Below the pieces are notes generated by a model, which was not told the DNA's origin, ran no database searches, and worked only from the letters and a program-made list of their open reading frames with translations. A program made the translations under genes and the position numbers. From positions 124,001 through 188,000 of the forward strand of contig CAWEGB010000008.1 in assembly GCA_963808545.1 (NCBI GenBank): a stretch of 64,000 nt of DNA, given 5' to 3'. Below are positions 12,107 to 22,519 of the stretch, piece after piece (within the stretch, counting starts at the first letter, position 1; every line of letters begins with the position of its first letter). The DNA comes from JACVRW01 sp963808545. Its GTDB lineage: Bacteria; Actinomycetota; Thermoleophilia; Solirubrobacterales; Thermoleophilaceae.

Positions 12107-12331
12107 ATGTCGCGACTCATCCGCATGGACGGGACGGGCCACACCACGCTCGCCGAGTGGACGGGCACGGACGATGAGGCCTTCGCCTCGGCGGTGATCG
12201 AGTTCGAGGAGCAGCAGGGCCTCGGCTACATCGGGACGGTGCCCGACGGGCCGGGCAAGGCGAGCCACGTGCGCGCGCTGCCCCGCGAGGCGGACCTCGT
12301 GATCATGCGCCGCCCCATCGCCGGGGGCTAG
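12107..12331 (+). CDS. Small conserved protein of unknown function
   Basis: A 74-residue soluble protein, 'MSRLIRMDGTGHTTLAEW' to 'ADLVIMRRPIAGG'. The start is well supported. A Shine-Dalgarno-like AAGGGAG lies about 7 bases before ATG 12107, and a -10-like TACCAT lies upstream at 12068-12073, so this gene has a real leader unlike many neighbours. The small size and the fixed C-terminal 'VIMRRPIAGG' look like a conserved protein. I recognise no domain. It is followed after 8 bases by the next gene on the same strand. Confidence 0.6.
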   Translation: MSRLIRMDGTGHTTLAEWTGTDDEAFASAVIEFEEQQGLGYIGTVPDGPGKASHVRALPREADLVIMRRPIAGG

Positions 12332-12339
12332 AAACTCCT

Positions 12340-12975
12340 TTGGCGGCAGAGCAGGCCCTCCCCGAGCTGGCCGCTGTTCCCTGGCGCCAGCGCACCGATG
12401 CCCGCTGGCTCACGCGCTGGGGTCGGATCTGGCACGCCTGGACGCTGCTCTACACCGTTCCCTTCGTCCTGGCGGGCGCGGGGATGCTGTGGCTCGAGCC
12501 GCTCGTTGCCCCGGTGGCGATCGCGGCGCTGGCCCACGCCTGGATCATCCCCGAGCTCTACGCCTTCCGAGGAGCCAGCGTCGTGCGACCCAAGGGCCCG
12601 CGCAACGAGAGGGCCGAGACGGTGGCGCAAGGGCTGCTCGGCGACCTGCTCGGCCACGACGAGCGCGAGCTTCAGCGCCGTACCGGGCTCGCGCTCGAGC
12701 GGGGCGCCCTGGGGGTCTGGCTCGTGGGCGAGGCGGGCGTCCTGCTGGTCACGCCCGGGGGCCGCAGGGTCCACTCCTTCTGCGTGCGCACCGCCGAGCC
12801 CGAGCTACCACCCAGCGACCGGGTGGCCCACCTGCTGCTGGCGCTCCGCGTGGACGAGGAGGGCTTCGCCACCGTGGCCAACCACGCCTTCGCCGGGGCG
12901 CCCTGGCGGGTCCGGCGCCGCCTCGCCGCGGGGATGCGACCAGCCCTGGACGCGGCCCGCCGGGCGGCGCGTTAG
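12340..12975 (+). CDS. Putative membrane-associated protein of unknown function
   Basis: A 211-residue protein from a TTG at 12340. It begins with a soluble stretch, then two hydrophobic helices ('WTLLYTVPFVLAGAGMLWL', 'LVAPVAIAALAHAWIIPEL'). A soluble domain follows, containing 'GLLGDLLGHDERELQRRTGL', 'VWLVGEAGVLLV' and an arginine-rich end. The TTG start lacks a clear ribosome binding site, and an internal start cannot be excluded. I do not recognise the family. The amphipathic soluble part after two membrane helices suggests a cytoplasmic sensor or adaptor, but that is speculation. Confidence 0.6.
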   Translation: MAAEQALPELAAVPWRQRTDARWLTRWGRIWHAWTLLYTVPFVLAGAGMLWLEPLVAPVAIAALAHAWIIPELYAFRGASVVRPKGPRNERAETVAQGLLGDLLGHDERELQRRTGLALERGALGVWLVGEAGVLLVTPGGRRVHSFCVRTAEPELPPSDRVAHLLLALRVDEEGFATVANHAFAGAPWRVRRRLAAGMRPALDAARRAAR

Positions 12976-12985
12976 CCTCGCCCGG

Positions 12986-13927
12986 GTGCTGAGCTTCCGG
13001 CCCGGCGGCGCGGGTGACCTGCGCGCCGTCTTCCTCCTGGGCGAGTCGGCGTGGGACGCGTCGCGCCGCACGCGCGGCCTCCTCGCCCCGGACGAGGGAA
13101 GAGACGCCGACGAGCTCGAAGCCGACTGGCAACGCTCACGCGACTTCTTCGAGTTCGTCGCCGCCCAGCCCGACGGGTCGTTCTGGGTCGGTGAGGAGGA
13201 CGACCAGATCGTGGCCTACACCCGCGTGGCCCGATTTGGAGAGATCGACGAGCTGACCGAGCTGTGGGTCGAGCCCTCGCACGCCGGGCAGGGGGTGGGC
13301 CGCGCCCTGCTGGAGCGGGTCTGGCCCGAGTCCCCCACTCCCGAACTCGGCCGTGTGGTGGTCACGTTCGGCACTCCCGTCGACCTGTCGCTCTACACGG
13401 AGTTCGGGGTCATGCCGGTGGGCGGGCATTGGCACCTGGTCCGGCGAGCCGAGCCGTACCTCGAGCAGCGAGCGTTCGAGACGGACGCCGCGGGCCCCTC
13501 CGTCCATGGGCTGACGGCCAGCCGGGCCGTTGAGGAGTGGAAGCGCCTGGAGCCCGCGGCCGTCGGTCACGAGCGGCCGCTGCTGCACGAGTTCTTCGGG
13601 CGCACACGCACCTCACTCGCCCTGCTCGACCAGGACTCGGGGCAGGCTCGGGCGCTGTGCTGGGTGAGCGCGACCGGGGAGATCGGCCCCGCCGTGGCGG
13701 AGACTGCCGAGGCGCTCGTGCCGGTGGTCCTGGCCGCGCTCGACCGGGTGGCCAAGCTTCAGGAGCCCGACGTCCTGAACATCTTCTGCACCACCGATTC
13801 CTGGTGGCTCCTCGACCGCCTGCGCCGGCTGGGCTTCCGGGTGCGCTGGCCGTCATGGATCATGTCCTCGATCCCCCTGCCGGGCCTCGATCGCTACGTG
13901 CCTACCGCGCCGCCCCGGCTGCTCTGA
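12986..13927 (+). CDS. GNAT family N-acetyltransferase
   Basis: A 313-residue protein. The N-terminal half is a GNAT domain with the acetyl-CoA loop 'VEPSHAGQGVGRALLERV' (Q-x-x-G-x-G). The C-terminal half ('LNIFCTTDSWWLLDRLRRLG' and 'WIMSSIPLPGLDRYVP') resembles a second, degenerate GNAT-like fold, as in two-domain family members. The start GTG 12986 is preceded at 7 bases by TAGCCT (12973-12978), again without Shine-Dalgarno. The acceptor substrate is unknown. Confidence 0.75.
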   Translation: MLSFRPGGAGDLRAVFLLGESAWDASRRTRGLLAPDEGRDADELEADWQRSRDFFEFVAAQPDGSFWVGEEDDQIVAYTRVARFGEIDELTELWVEPSHAGQGVGRALLERVWPESPTPELGRVVVTFGTPVDLSLYTEFGVMPVGGHWHLVRRAEPYLEQRAFETDAAGPSVHGLTASRAVEEWKRLEPAAVGHERPLLHEFFGRTRTSLALLDQDSGQARALCWVSATGEIGPAVAETAEALVPVVLAALDRVAKLQEPDVLNIFCTTDSWWLLDRLRRLGFRVRWPSWIMSSIPLPGLDRYVPTAPPRLL

Positions 13928-13959
13928 GACTCGGCAAGCCCTCTGCCAAACTGAATGTC

Positions 13960-14130
13960 ATGGGAGAAGCCCTCTCCGACATCGCTCGCAAGACCCTGGC
14001 TGTCGCCGTGCTCGTCGTGGCCGCCTACGTCCTCTTCAAGATCGTGATCGGCGCCGTGCTCGGAGTGGCGCTGATCGTGGTGGCGGTCGTGGCGGTCGTG
14101 GGCGTCATCTGGGCGCTGAACGTCCTCTAG
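13960..14130 (+). CDS. Small two-helix membrane protein
   Basis: A 56-residue protein, 'MGEALSDIARKTLAVAVLVV', then two nearly continuous hydrophobic stretches rich in valine ending 'VGVIWALNVL'. ATG at 13960. It lies between an acetyltransferase gene and a zinc-ribbon membrane protein on the same strand. It could be a small membrane scaffold, but nothing points to a specific role. Confidence 0.5.
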   Translation: MGEALSDIARKTLAVAVLVVAAYVLFKIVIGAVLGVALIVVAVVAVVGVIWALNVL

Positions 14131-14145
14131 CCGGCGTCCAGGGCC

Positions 14146-14421
14146 TTGGAGTTCATATTCGTAGCCCTCCTGTTCGGCGTGGCCACGGCCGCCATCGCCC
14201 GGCTCAAGGGAAGCTCGGTCTTCCTCTGGTTCCTGATCGGCACCGCGCTCCCGGGCGTGGGCATACTGGGCGCGCTGTTCATGCGCGACGAGCGCACCGA
14301 GCCGCGCCGGGAATGCCCGCGCTGCGGCGCGATCGTGAAGATCAGCGATCAGGTGTGCACCCGCTGCGGCCACGACCTCGATTACCCGGAGCCGGTCGAA
14401 CCGGCGCAGAACCCGGTCTGA
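14146..14421 (+). CDS. Small membrane protein with C-terminal zinc ribbon
   Basis: A 91-residue protein from TTG 14146. The N-terminal region has two hydrophobic helices ('MEFIFVALLFGVATAAIA' and 'FLWFLIGTALPGVGILGALF'), then a charged linker. A four-cysteine zinc ribbon follows, 'CPRCGAIVKISDQVCTRCG', and an acidic tail. The CxxC-x12-CxxC spacing fits the zinc-ribbon domains fused to small membrane proteins in many actinobacteria. The start lacks a Shine-Dalgarno. Confidence 0.6.
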   Translation: MEFIFVALLFGVATAAIARLKGSSVFLWFLIGTALPGVGILGALFMRDERTEPRRECPRCGAIVKISDQVCTRCGHDLDYPEPVEPAQNPV

Positions 14422-14438
14422 GCGCGAAAAAGCGCTGG

Positions 14439-14469
14439 TAGACTGCCGGGTCTCTGGCCGCCCGGCCAG
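14439..14469 (+). promoter_or_regulatory. Probable ilvB promoter and 5' UTR hairpin
   Basis: A -10-like TAGACT (14439-14444) is followed by a perfect hairpin CTGGCC-gccc-GGCCAG (14454-14469). The ilvB ATG is at 14514 and has a GGAAGG ribosome binding site. Unlike most genes here, ilvB thus has a leader of about 60 bases. No leader peptide with branched-chain codons is visible in it. A short inverted repeat AGCGC-gaaaaa-GCGCT (14421-14436) lies just upstream. Confidence 0.45.
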
Positions 14470-14513
14470 GCGATCTCAGCCGTGGGAAGACGCGGGAAGG
14501 AGTACGAGCCGTC

Positions 14514-16190
<1,677 letters not shown>

Positions 16191-16193
16191 GCC

Positions 16194-16754
16194 GTGGGCG
16201 AGCCCGGCACCAAGGAGATCCTCAGCCTCGAAGACCTGCAGGTCAGCGGCGGCATCCGCACTGGCCGCAAGCACGTCCTGTCGATCCTCGTGGAGAACAA
16301 GCCCGGCGTGCTGGCCCGCATCGCGGGACTGTTCGCACGGCGCGGCTTCAACATCGACTCGCTCGCGGTGGGACCCACCGACGACAGCTCGATCTCGCGC
16401 ATCACGCTGACCGTCGACGGCGCAGCTCACCCGATCGACCAGGTGACCAAGCAGCTGCACAAGCTCGTCCACGTGATCAAGATCCGCGACCTGGCGCCCT
16501 CGGAGACCGTGGCCCGCGAGCTGTCGCTGTTCAAGATCTCCTGCCAGGACGGGGACGCACGTGCCCAGGTGATGCAGTTCGCCGGGATCTTCCGCGGCAA
16601 CGTGGTGGACGTCTCCAAGCGCAGCGTGACCGTGGAGGTCACCGGTACCGCGGACAAGATCGAGGCCTTCGAGGACATGGTCCGTCCGTTCGGCCTGATC
16701 GAGATGGTCCGCACGGGCGAGATCGCCGTGGCCCGCGGGCGCGGCGCGACGTAG
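16194..16754 (+). CDS. ilvN: Acetolactate synthase small (regulatory) subunit
   Basis: A 186-residue regulatory subunit conferring valine feedback inhibition. It has an N-terminal ACT domain ('LSILVENKPGVLARIAGLFA', 'RGFNIDSLAVGPT') and the C-terminal ALS_ss_C domain ('FAGIFRGNVVDVS'). The start is GTG 16194, 3 bases after the ilvB stop. An N-terminal extension of about 24 residues precedes the ACT domain. Confidence 0.96.
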   Translation: MGEPGTKEILSLEDLQVSGGIRTGRKHVLSILVENKPGVLARIAGLFARRGFNIDSLAVGPTDDSSISRITLTVDGAAHPIDQVTKQLHKLVHVIKIRDLAPSETVARELSLFKISCQDGDARAQVMQFAGIFRGNVVDVSKRSVTVEVTGTADKIEAFEDMVRPFGLIEMVRTGEIAVARGRGAT

Positions 16755-16783
16755 AGCGGGAACCGCGGAGGTACGCTCGCCCG

Positions 16784-17944
16784 ATGGCCAAGGGCGAGTT
16801 CACGATGCTCGAGGTCGCCGGCCGCGAGGTGCGGCTGTCGAATCCGGCGAAGGTCTACTTCCCCAAGCCGGGCTGGACCAAGCTCGACCTGGCTCGGTTC
16901 TACATGGAGATCGCCGAGGCGGCGCTGGTGCACGTCCGCGAGCGGCCCGGCGTGATGAAGCGCTTCGTGAACGGGATCATGGAGGATCCGATCTGGCAGA
17001 AGCGGGTGCCGAAGAGCGTGCCCGACTGGCTGCAGACGGCCACGGTGGCCTTCCCGTCGGGCCGGACGGCCGAGGAGCTCGTGGCCAACGACGCCGCCCA
17101 CCTCGTGTGGGCGGTCAACCTCGGGGTGATCGACTTCAACCCGTGGCCGGTCCGCCGCCGCGATCTCGAACGGCCAGATGAGCTGCGCGTGGACCTCGAT
17201 CCCACGCCGGGCATCACGTGGGACGAGGTGCGGCGCACCGCGATGGTCGTGCGGGACGTGCTCGCTGAGCACGGCCTGACCGGCTACCCCAAGACCTCCG
17301 GCTCCAAGGGGATTCACGTGAACGTCCGGATCGAGCCCGCGTGGGACTTCCTCGGGGTACGCCGCGCCGCTCTGGCGATGGCCCGTGAGGTGGAACGGCG
17401 CGCGCCGGACCTGGCCACCACCAAGTGGTGGAAGGAGGAGCGCCACGGCGTATTCGTGGACTACAACCAGAACGCCCGCGACCGCACGGTCGCCTCGTGC
17501 TACTCCGTGCGGCCCACCCCGGACGCCCGGGTCTCCTGCGCCCTGCGATGGGACGAGGTGCCCGACGCGGAGCCTGCCGAGCTGCGGCTCGACACCGTTC
17601 CGGCCCGCCTGCGCGAGCTCGGAGACCCCGCGGCGGGCATCGACGATGAGGCCGGCTCGCTCGATCAGCTGCTCGAGCTCGCCCGGCGCGACGAGGAGGA
17701 GGGCCTGGGCGACGCACCCTGGCCGCCGCACTTTCCCAAGCAGCGCGACGAGCCCAAGCGCGTTCAGCCGAGTCGTGACCGGGAACGCCCGACCCAGCGC
17801 GGCCGCGCCGGCGATCCCCAGCCCGGCGGCCCGCCGCCCGGCGTGAGCACGGGAGGGCTGCAGCGCGGCTTCGGCTCGAAGCCGCGGACCGGCCAGGGGC
17901 ACGAGCATGAGTTCGGCCGCGACGACGACTCGGGCCGCGCGTAG
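16784..17944 (+). CDS. LigD-type polymerase domain protein (stand-alone PolDom, archaeo-eukaryotic primase fold)
   Basis: A 386-residue protein matching the polymerase domain of LigD, which fills gaps during non-homologous end joining. Readable motifs: catalytic 'RVDLDPTPG' (DxD), 'TSGSKGIHVNVRI', the third motif near 'FVDYNQNARDRTVAS', and 'YSVRPTPDARVS'. The first 300 residues are the domain. The last 75 are disordered, rich in Arg, Pro and Gly. No ligase or phosphoesterase domain and no ku gene is in this window. ATG 16784 is 6 bases after TACGCT (16772-16777). Confidence 0.88.
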   Translation: MAKGEFTMLEVAGREVRLSNPAKVYFPKPGWTKLDLARFYMEIAEAALVHVRERPGVMKRFVNGIMEDPIWQKRVPKSVPDWLQTATVAFPSGRTAEELVANDAAHLVWAVNLGVIDFNPWPVRRRDLERPDELRVDLDPTPGITWDEVRRTAMVVRDVLAEHGLTGYPKTSGSKGIHVNVRIEPAWDFLGVRRAALAMAREVERRAPDLATTKWWKEERHGVFVDYNQNARDRTVASCYSVRPTPDARVSCALRWDEVPDAEPAELRLDTVPARLRELGDPAAGIDDEAGSLDQLLELARRDEEEGLGDAPWPPHFPKQRDEPKRVQPSRDRERPTQRGRAGDPQPGGPPPGVSTGGLQRGFGSKPRTGQGHEHEFGRDDDSGRA

Positions 17945-17987
17945 CGATCGCCTCAAACTTCGCCTGCGAATCCGCCAGAATCAAGGG

Positions 17988-19439
17988 GTGCCAACACGCG
18001 CGATTCGCACGGCCGAGCCGTTCGAGCTCCAGGACGGCGCGCTACGGCTCTTCGAGCAGAGAATCACCTCGGCCCTTGGCCGCGCCCGCCGAGACGGGTC
18101 GGTCGCCTTCGCGGCCCTGACCACGGCGATCCCGGCCGACCTCGATCTGTCCGCGGTGGTGCTGGCGGCGCGGCGGCCCGACGATCGCTTCGCCTGCTTC
18201 GAGCAGCCCGACCGAGAGCGCTTCGCGCTCGCCGCGCTGGGCCAGGCCGCCCTCGTCCGGGCGAGCGGGCCGGACCGCTTCGCCGCCGCCTCCGCACAGG
18301 CGCGGGAGCTCGGGCGCCGCACCCTTGCCGATGATCCGGGGGCCGATTCGCGTCGCCCGCCGGCGGCAGGGCCGGTGTTCGTGGGCGGCTTTGCCTTCTC
18401 CGGCGACGGCGGCTCCACGCACGAGTGGGGCTCGCTCGCGCCCGCGCTGCTGGTGCTGCCGGAGGTCGCGCTGGTGCGCCAGTCGGATGAGGCACGCATG
18501 ACGCTGTGCGCCGAGGTGCAGCCCGACGACGACCCGGATGCCGTCATGCGCCGCATGCTGCGGCGGGTCGAGGAGCTGGCGCCCGCTGCGGTGCCGCTGG
18601 TGGATCCGGACCCGGTGGAACGCACGCGCCTCGCCAGCGCCGCGCCGCCCTCACACTACGAGCACGCCGTGGAGCGGGCGGTGGAGCGCATTCGGGCGGG
18701 GGAGATCGAGAAGGTGGTGCTGGCCCGGGAGGTCCGCGCCCACGGCGCCACTCCCTACGACCCCGCCGCGGTGTTCGGCGCGCTGCGTGAGCTCTTCCCC
18801 GCCTGCTACGGCTGGTGCGTTGGCACGCCCGAGCTCGCCTTCGTCGGCGCCAGCCCGGAGCTGCTCGTCCGCCGCGACGGCCAGCGTGTCCAGAGCGTCG
18901 CGCTGGCCGGCACCACGCGCCGCAGCGCCGACCCGGCGGTCGACGATCACCTCGGTGAGCAGCTGCTGCGCAGCGCCAAGAACCGCGAGGAGCAGGACAT
19001 CGTCACGCGCAGCATCGAGCGCACCCTCGACCCGGTCAGCCTGTGGGTGGCCGCGGCCGGCGAGCCGGCCTTGGTCAAGGTCCACAACGTCCAGCATCTG
19101 GCCACGCCGATCCGCGCGCACCTGGCCGATCCGCTGCCCGCGGTGGAGCTCGCGGGCATGCTGCTTCCCACTCCGGCGGTGGGGGGCGAGCCGCCCGAGC
19201 GCGCGCTGCCGCTGATCCCCGCCCTGGAGGGCCTCGACCGCGGCTGGTACGCCGGCGCGGTGGGCTGGACCGACCTCGCCGAGGACGGTGAGTTCTGCGT
19301 GGCTCTGCGCTGTGCACTCCTGCGCGGGACGGTGGCCCACCTGTACGCGGGCTGCGGGATCGTGCGCGACTCGGTGCCTCACGAGGAGCTCGCCGAGACC
19401 GAGGTCAAGCTCCAGGCGCTCCTCCCGCTGCTGGCCTGA
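17988..19439 (+). CDS. menF: Isochorismate synthase
   Basis: A 483-residue chorismate-binding enzyme making isochorismate, the entry to menaquinone. The C-terminal catalytic half shows 'IRAGEIEKVVLAREVRA', 'FVGASPELLVRRDG', 'ALAGTTRRS', 'HNVQHLATPIRAHL' and 'LHPTPAVGG-like' sequence 'LLPTPAVGGEPPE'. The end 'YAGCGIVRDSVPHEELAETE' is also diagnostic. The start is GTG 17988, 6 bases after CAGAAT. Its 3' end overlaps the convergent menD by 35 bases. It could in principle be EntC/DhbC, but the men neighbours settle the role. Confidence 0.94.
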   Translation: MPTRAIRTAEPFELQDGALRLFEQRITSALGRARRDGSVAFAALTTAIPADLDLSAVVLAARRPDDRFACFEQPDRERFALAALGQAALVRASGPDRFAAASAQARELGRRTLADDPGADSRRPPAAGPVFVGGFAFSGDGGSTHEWGSLAPALLVLPEVALVRQSDEARMTLCAEVQPDDDPDAVMRRMLRRVEELAPAAVPLVDPDPVERTRLASAAPPSHYEHAVERAVERIRAGEIEKVVLAREVRAHGATPYDPAAVFGALRELFPACYGWCVGTPELAFVGASPELLVRRDGQRVQSVALAGTTRRSADPAVDDHLGEQLLRSAKNREEQDIVTRSIERTLDPVSLWVAAAGEPALVKVHNVQHLATPIRAHLADPLPAVELAGMLLPTPAVGGEPPERALPLIPALEGLDRGWYAGAVGWTDLAEDGEFCVALRCALLRGTVAHLYAGCGIVRDSVPHEELAETEVKLQALLPLLA

Positions 19440-21087
19440 GCCGCTGCGCCACTCGCTCCGCGAGGTCACGATGGAGCCGGACGTTCGTGGCCCGATCGGT
19501 GCGAACCACCCGCAGTCCCGGACCCGCCAGGGCGTCCGCGGCAGTGCCGGTGGGAGTGGCGATGTGCTCCTCGTAGACGGCGGGATCGGCGTGTGCGGCC
19601 ACCGGCAGGAAGTCGAAGATCGAGCCGCCGCCGTTGTCCAGGCACAGGATCTCGAGGTTCTCGGCCCCCGCGCGGCGCGCGGCCAGCAGGCCGCCGGCGT
19701 CGTGCTGCAGGGCCACCTCGCCGATCACCAGCCAGGTGGGCCGGCCCGTGGCCAGGGCGGCGCCGAGGGCCGAGGAGACGACGCCGTCGATCCCGTTGGC
19801 GCCGCGGTTGGCCAGAAAGTGGATCCGCTTGGCCGACTGCGGGAAGTAGGCCTCGAGGTCGCGGATCGGCATCGAGGAGCTCACCCACACGAGAGCTCCG
19901 TCGGGCAGCTCGGGCTCGAGGCCGGCGATCAGCCTGGGCTCGAACAGGTCCGGCGACTCGGCCAGGGCCGGCGTGACCACCGCGTCCGCCGCTCGCCACG
20001 ACTCGAGCCAGCCTGGGTCCGGCTCGGCGCTGCGCATCTCCACGGCCGCGGCCAGGGAGTCGAGGGTGGGGCCGACGGCGGAGGCCAGGATCAGCTCGGC
20101 GCGGCGGCTCGGCTCGTGCCAGACGCCGTCGGGGTCCAGGACCACCTGGGGCGCACGGGAGAGCCACTCCCGGAGGGGTTTCGAGGTGGGGGTGTCCCCA
20201 AAGCGCAGCACGAGCTCGGGGAGCTGCGCCTCGGCGAAGCTCTCGGCTCGCAGGAGCACGTCGTAGTGAGCCACCACGTGGGATCGGTCGTGCGGTCCGC
20301 AGCGCACGCCCGAGGTCGGCTCGGCCAGCAGCGGCCAGCCCGTCTCGGCGGCGAGGCGGGCGGCGAGTTCGGCCACCCCGGTCACACCGGCGCCGCACAC
20401 GATCGCACCCCGCGGAGTCTCGGCCATTCGGGCGGCCAGCGCATGGACGTCGTCGGCGTGGGGCGCGCTGGCGTGCTCACGGAGCTCGGTCCACGGCCGG
20501 CCGCCGTCGCGGCCCGCCCAGTCGGCCGCATCGAGCTGCTCGTCCACCGGGGCCAGCGGCTCTCGCAGAGGGAAGTTCAGGTGCACCGGGCCCTGCCGTC
20601 CGCCGGCCGCGGTCCAGAACGCCCGGCAAGCGAGCGCCCGGTGGTGGATAGCCGTGGCGCGCCCCGGCTCGTGGGTGCCCACCTCCACGAACCACTTCAC
20701 CGCGCTGCCGTAGAGCTTGATCTGGTCGATCGCCTGGCCCGCGCCCACCTCGCGCAGCTCCGGCGGCCGGTCCGCCGTGAGCACGATCAGCGGCACGCGC
20801 GACTCCCACGCCTCGACCACCGCCGGGTGGAGGTTGGCCGCAGCCGTGCCGGAGGTGCAGGTGACGGCCACCGGCCGGCCCGTGGCCTTGGCCATGCCGA
20901 GGGCCACGAACCCGGCCGACCGCTCGTCGATCACCGACACCGCCTCGATCCCGTCGGCGGCCGCCAGGGTCAGCGCCAGCGGGGCGTTCCGGGAGCCGGG
21001 CGAGGTCACCGCATGGCGCAAACCGCACCGCCTCAGCTCGTCCACGAGGACCTGAAGCGGCGCATAGGTGCTGTTGATCGGGATCAT
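19405..21087 (-). CDS. menD: 2-succinyl-5-enolpyruvyl-6-hydroxy-3-cyclohexene-1-carboxylate synthase
   Basis: A 560-residue ThDP enzyme joining isochorismate and 2-oxoglutarate (SEPHCHC synthase). The N-terminus 'VLVDELRRCGLRHAVTSPGS' and 'DERSAGFVALGMAKATGRP' are typical. The cofactor region reads 'VIGEVALQHDAGGLL' and 'CLDNGGGSIFDFLP'. The latter is characteristic of MenD. The ATG at 21087 is only 9 bases from the divergent menH start. The 3' end overlaps menF by 35 bases. Confidence 0.95.
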   Translation of the reverse strand: MIPINSTYAPLQVLVDELRRCGLRHAVTSPGSRNAPLALTLAAADGIEAVSVIDERSAGFVALGMAKATGRPVAVTCTSGTAAANLHPAVVEAWESRVPLIVLTADRPPELREVGAGQAIDQIKLYGSAVKWFVEVGTHEPGRATAIHHRALACRAFWTAAGGRQGPVHLNFPLREPLAPVDEQLDAADWAGRDGGRPWTELREHASAPHADDVHALAARMAETPRGAIVCGAGVTGVAELAARLAAETGWPLLAEPTSGVRCGPHDRSHVVAHYDVLLRAESFAEAQLPELVLRFGDTPTSKPLREWLSRAPQVVLDPDGVWHEPSRRAELILASAVGPTLDSLAAAVEMRSAEPDPGWLESWRAADAVVTPALAESPDLFEPRLIAGLEPELPDGALVWVSSSMPIRDLEAYFPQSAKRIHFLANRGANGIDGVVSSALGAALATGRPTWLVIGEVALQHDAGGLLAARRAGAENLEILCLDNGGGSIFDFLPVAAHADPAVYEEHIATPTGTAADALAGPGLRVVRTDRATNVRLHRDLAERVAQRLRPAAGGAPGA

Positions 21088-21096
21088 TGGTGAGCG

Positions 21097-21825
21097 ATGG
21101 TGCTCTTCATCCCCGGCTTCATGCAGCGTGGCGACGCCTGGCGGCCCGTGGCGGAGCTCCTGCCGGAACGCTATCCGGTGGTCCTCCTCGATCACGCCGA
21201 GCACAGCTACGAGAGCCGCCTGCGCGAGATCGCGGCGGCCGGCGATGGCCGGGTGCTGGTGGGCTATTCGCTCGGCGGGCGCCTGGCGCTCAGGGCCGCG
21301 CTGCGTGATCCGGGCCGCTACGCCGGGGTGATCACGCTGGGGGCCACCGCGGGCATCGAGGAACCGAGCCTGCGCCGTGCCCGGGCGGAGGCGGACGAGC
21401 GCCTGGCCGCCTGGATGGAGGCCAACCCGATCGAGGACATCGTGAGCATCTGGGAGCGCCAGCCGCTGTTCGCCGACCAGTCGGACAGCCTGATCGAGGC
21501 GCAGCGTCCTGGCCGGCTCGAGCACCGCCCCGCCGACCTCGCACTGATCCTGCGCACCGCCGGTCAGGGAGTGCTCGAGCCGGTGTGGCACGAGCTGCTG
21601 CGTTTCGAGCGGCCGCTGCTGGCGCTCGCCGGAGCGCGCGACGAGGGCTACGTGAGCGCCGCGGCCAGGATGGCCGACACCGCGCCGGCCGGCCGCGACG
21701 AGCTGATCGAGGACGCCGGTCATGCCGCCCACCTGCAGCGTCCTGACGCGGTGGCCGCTGCGGTGGAGCGCTTCCTGGCCGGGCTCGCGCCGAGTTCACA
21801 ACCGAACTCGCCGCCGTCCACGTAG
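21097..21825 (+). CDS. menH: 2-succinyl-6-hydroxy-2,4-cyclohexadiene-1-carboxylate synthase (MenH-like alpha/beta hydrolase)
   Basis: A 242-residue alpha/beta hydrolase that should eliminate pyruvate from SEPHCHC. The nucleophile elbow is 'GYSLGGR' (Ser), the oxyanion region 'FIPGFMQRGDAW', and the catalytic His lies in 'DAGHAAHLQRPD'. The start is ATG 21097. A later start would remove the first beta strand. The assignment as MenH rests on fold, size and position next to menD. Other hydrolase functions are possible on sequence alone. Confidence 0.85.
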   Translation: MVLFIPGFMQRGDAWRPVAELLPERYPVVLLDHAEHSYESRLREIAAAGDGRVLVGYSLGGRLALRAALRDPGRYAGVITLGATAGIEEPSLRRARAEADERLAAWMEANPIEDIVSIWERQPLFADQSDSLIEAQRPGRLEHRPADLALILRTAGQGVLEPVWHELLRFERPLLALAGARDEGYVSAAARMADTAPAGRDELIEDAGHAAHLQRPDAVAAAVERFLAGLAPSSQPNSPPST

Positions 21826-21860
21826 GAGCCTGCGACCGCAGTCGAGACCGGAGGTTTTCC

Positions 21861-22433
21861 GTGCATCGCAGACTTATCGCCCTCGTGGCCGTCCTGGCCG
21901 CCCTGCTGGTGGTGGCGCCCGCTGCTTCGGCCGGCGACCACAAGTACAAGGGGTCGGGTGGCTACTACGGCGCCACGACTCTGGACGTCGATCCGGGCAC
22001 GCTCGAAGCTCTCACCGGCCTCGGCGTCGCGCCCGGCGCCGTCAAGCCGGCCAAGCTCGAGGGAGCTCGCTACTCGTTCCCGATCGTGAACTCGGTGCGC
22101 AGCGCGCTGCGCACCGGCACCGTGCGGCACAGGGGCGGAATCTCGCTCACCGCCGGCACCGTCACGGTCAAGCTGACCGACTTCGACATCAAGCTGCTCC
22201 AGGGTCAGCTCTACGGCAAGGTCAACGGCGCCGGTCCGGTGGCCCTGCTCGACCTCGACTACTCCAACACGGGCATCCGCTTCCGCAACGGCAAGCTCAA
22301 GATCGGCCCGGTCGGCACGACGCTGACCCAGGGCGCTGCGGACGCTCTGAATGCGGCGTTCGGCGTCTCGGCCCTCACGGACGACACCGTCCTGGGCGAC
22401 GCCACGATTCGCTACCGGCTGTTCGGCTGGTAG
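21861..22433 (+). CDS. Exported HtaA-like domain protein
   Basis: A 190-residue secreted protein. A signal peptide runs from 'MHRRLIALVAVLAALLVV' to an 'ASA' cleavage site near residue 24. The mature part shows 'RHRGGISLTAGTVTVKLTDF', 'VALLDLDYSN', 'AADALNAAFGV' and a final 'GDATIRYRLFGW'. The same motif order appears in the partial protein at the start of the window, which points to the HtaA (PF04213) haem-associated family. A clear ribosome binding site (CGGAGG) precedes GTG 21861. A strong hairpin follows at 22465-22500. It sits inside the menaquinone cluster with no obvious pathway link. Confidence 0.65.
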   Translation: MHRRLIALVAVLAALLVVAPAASAGDHKYKGSGGYYGATTLDVDPGTLEALTGLGVAPGAVKPAKLEGARYSFPIVNSVRSALRTGTVRHRGGISLTAGTVTVKLTDFDIKLLQGQLYGKVNGAGPVALLDLDYSNTGIRFRNGKLKIGPVGTTLTQGAADALNAAFGVSALTDDTVLGDATIRYRLFGW

Positions 22434-22464
22434 GAAACCGTCCGTCGAGAAGAGGAGCCTGAAG

Positions 22465-22500
22465 GGTGCGGGCGGCGGCACGGACGCCGCCGCCCGCACC
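22465..22500. terminator. Bidirectional hairpin between the HtaA-like gene and menC
   Basis: A perfect 14-base-pair inverted repeat (22465-22478 with 22487-22500) around an 8-base loop, all G/C-rich. It lies 31 bases after the + strand stop and 20 bases before the end of the convergent menC gene. It can therefore terminate transcription from both sides. No U tract is present. Confidence 0.75.
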
Positions 22501-22519
22501 GGCCTCTCGCCCGTGCTCG

